Part shown: positions 62,885-64,000 of the stretch, piece by piece
How the letters are laid out: each line of letters begins with the position of its first letter
Numbering within the stretch: the stretch's first letter is position 1
Assembly: GCA_000231825.2 (NCBI GenBank)
Contig: JH720299.1
Span: 1,869,848-1,933,847, forward strand
Source of the DNA: Tetrahymena elliotti 4EA
Lineage: Eukaryota; Ciliophora; Oligohymenophorea; Hymenostomatida; Tetrahymenidae
Length of the DNA stretch: 64,000 nucleotides
Direction: 5' to 3'
The notes under the pieces: model-generated
What the model was told of the DNA's origin: nothing
The model's database searches: none
The model's input: the letters and a program-made list of their open reading frames with translations, nothing else
Made by a program: the position numbers and the translations under genes

Positions 62885-64000
62885 ATGAATAAATTCTACA
62901 TTCAAAGATTGCTAGGTATTAATTAGTTTAAATTCAGCAAATCAAATCATGGAGTTAATTTTTTGTTTATAAAAAGGTTTATCAATTTAAATCCTTCAAA
63001 CTATCCTTTTGGGAAAATAAACAATGGAAAAACTATGCTCAAATAAGATGAGGATCCATGGATCAGCATAAGGCCATAAACCACTGATTTAAATTAAAAA
63101 AATAACTATTACTAAGAGCTTTAGTCTGTAAATATAATTCAAAAGTGAAAAATGAATACAAGCAAGTTTTACTAAAATATTATTTTGATTAGATAGTAAA
63201 GTAAAGTAATCAAGTCTCAGTAAAAACAAGGAGTAAGAGTTTAAATCAAGCAAAATAATTTAATTTTGAGAATCTAGCAAAACAAAAATAGAAGCCAGAT
63301 ATCATAAGGTAACCACAAGAAAAAATCTTAGTTTCTGAATCTTACGTTTATCCCTAGATATTTTTTTAAAAAAGTAAATACTTATTAACTAACTTATTTA
63401 ATCGTTAAATTTGATTGACTAAATATTTTTTTATAAAAAAAGCAAAGCTGAGACACCTTTTGAAAAAAGGTAAGTAAACCAACAAATTTAAGATATTCAT
63501 ATAATTTATTGATTCAAATTAACGCTTGTATGATCAAAATTTTATCAAAAAATTAAAAATTGAAATGATTTTTTCACATTTTTTTGTATTAAATTTTTAA
63601 AATATAAAATTAAATATAGTTAATTTTCCATAGAATGCTTAAGTGCTTGAAAATGATGATATTAGGATATAAATAATTTTTTAAATAATATCAAAAATAT
63701 TTAATGAAATACCTCTTTACATCTTCAATCTTATAATATGTTAAAGATAAAATACAAACAATTTTGTTATCTTTTTTGAAGGTAAATTTTTTAATTTATT
63801 TTGAAGTTAAACATTAAACCTTAAACTAAAAGATCCTGAATAAATCCCTTTTAGTAAGTGCTGTAATAGTCCCATTTAAATAGATTTGCAAGAATCAGGT
63901 GTCGGTAAAACTAATTTCGATATTTGCTAAATTTCTTTAAAAATCTAAACAATTTAAAGGTATGATTGTATGCAATAATGCTCAGTGTTAAGAAAATATA
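62885..64000 (+). CDS. 5' part of a probable mitochondrial protein, unknown function (3' truncated)
   Basis: ATG 62885 starts a basic, Phe/Asn/Arg-rich N-terminus lacking acidic residues (MNKFYIQRLLGINQFKFSKS), typical of a mitochondrial presequence. Proposed exons are 62885-63127, 63221-63373, 63448-63469, one starting near 63652, and one starting near 63832. The first two junctions are well supported by frame (a TGA at 63146 must be spliced out). The 22-bp exon and later borders are tentative. Readable segments include NYPFGKINNGKTMLKQDEDPW, VRVQIKQNNLILRIQ, FLNLTFIPRYFF, VLENDDIRIQIIF and IQIDLQESGVGKTNFDIC. The last looks P-loop-like but lacks the first Gly of Walker A. The gene runs off the window. 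Confidence 0.6.

Noticed and set aside
62793..63054. Upstream ATG frame overlapping the start of the last gene
   Set aside because: It ends in TGA with no usable splice into the downstream coding frame, whereas the ATG at 62885 leads through consistent exons.
1..64000. tRNA, rRNA, telomere repeats, transposons, CRISPR
   Set aside because: I looked for T-loop motifs, C4A2/G4T2 runs, terminal inverted repeats with transposase-like ORFs and spaced repeats, and found none convincing by eye. A covariance-model scan would settle the RNA genes.

Overview
The window is nuclear DNA of a ciliate using the Tetrahymena-type code: UAA and UAG read as glutamine and UGA is the only stop. The recognisable conserved proteins (OGG1, eIF4G, PIG-M, CKS, MORN and LRR proteins) stay open only if TAA and TAG are read as Gln, and every complete gene ends in TGA. 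The DNA is extremely A+T-rich. Introns are mostly 50-160 bp, AT-rich and GT...AG, and intergenic spacers are long and almost pure A/T. This points to Tetrahymena or a close relative. No telomere repeat is visible. I cannot tell macronuclear from micronuclear DNA, but no coding region looks interrupted by non-intron DNA.

Layout. At the left end are the 3' end of a Q/N/D/E-rich + strand gene (to 1535) and a + strand membrane-protein gene (2015-3238). A minus-strand block follows: OGG1 (3598-4764), an LRR-type protein (5129-6562), a six-exon eIF4G (7536-10609) and a secreted GH25 lysozyme (12319-13059). Next come a small acidic + strand gene (14114-14401), a large + strand LRR gene (16046-19338), a minus-strand multipass membrane protein that must be spliced from two overlapping open frames (19874-22646), and PIG-M (24840-26075).

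The middle holds a + strand coiled-coil protein (27343-30164), a minus-strand low-complexity protein (30963-33577) and a + strand EF-hand protein with repeated CTF(H/T)P motifs (35110-39015). The right half has a minus-strand run: a B-box-like zinc protein (40286-41599), a MORN protein with an acylation-type N-terminus (43217-45117), a low-complexity protein (46438-47809), a seven-exon LRR protein (47986-52557), CKS (53916-54426) and a PH-like/C92 papain-fold peptidase fusion (54972-56732). Two + strand genes end the window: a 1295-residue Q/N-rich protein (58303-62240) and the 5' end of a probable mitochondrial protein (62885 onward).

The 21 genes do not form a pathway. They are independent housekeeping genes (base-excision repair, translation initiation, GPI-anchor synthesis, cell cycle) mixed with ciliate-type LRR, MORN, EF-hand and low-complexity proteins. 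I see no operon, CRISPR array, transposon, rRNA or recognisable tRNA. All exon coordinates come from manual reading of frames and splice signals. Gene identity is firmer than some intron boundaries, and the uncertain ones are marked.
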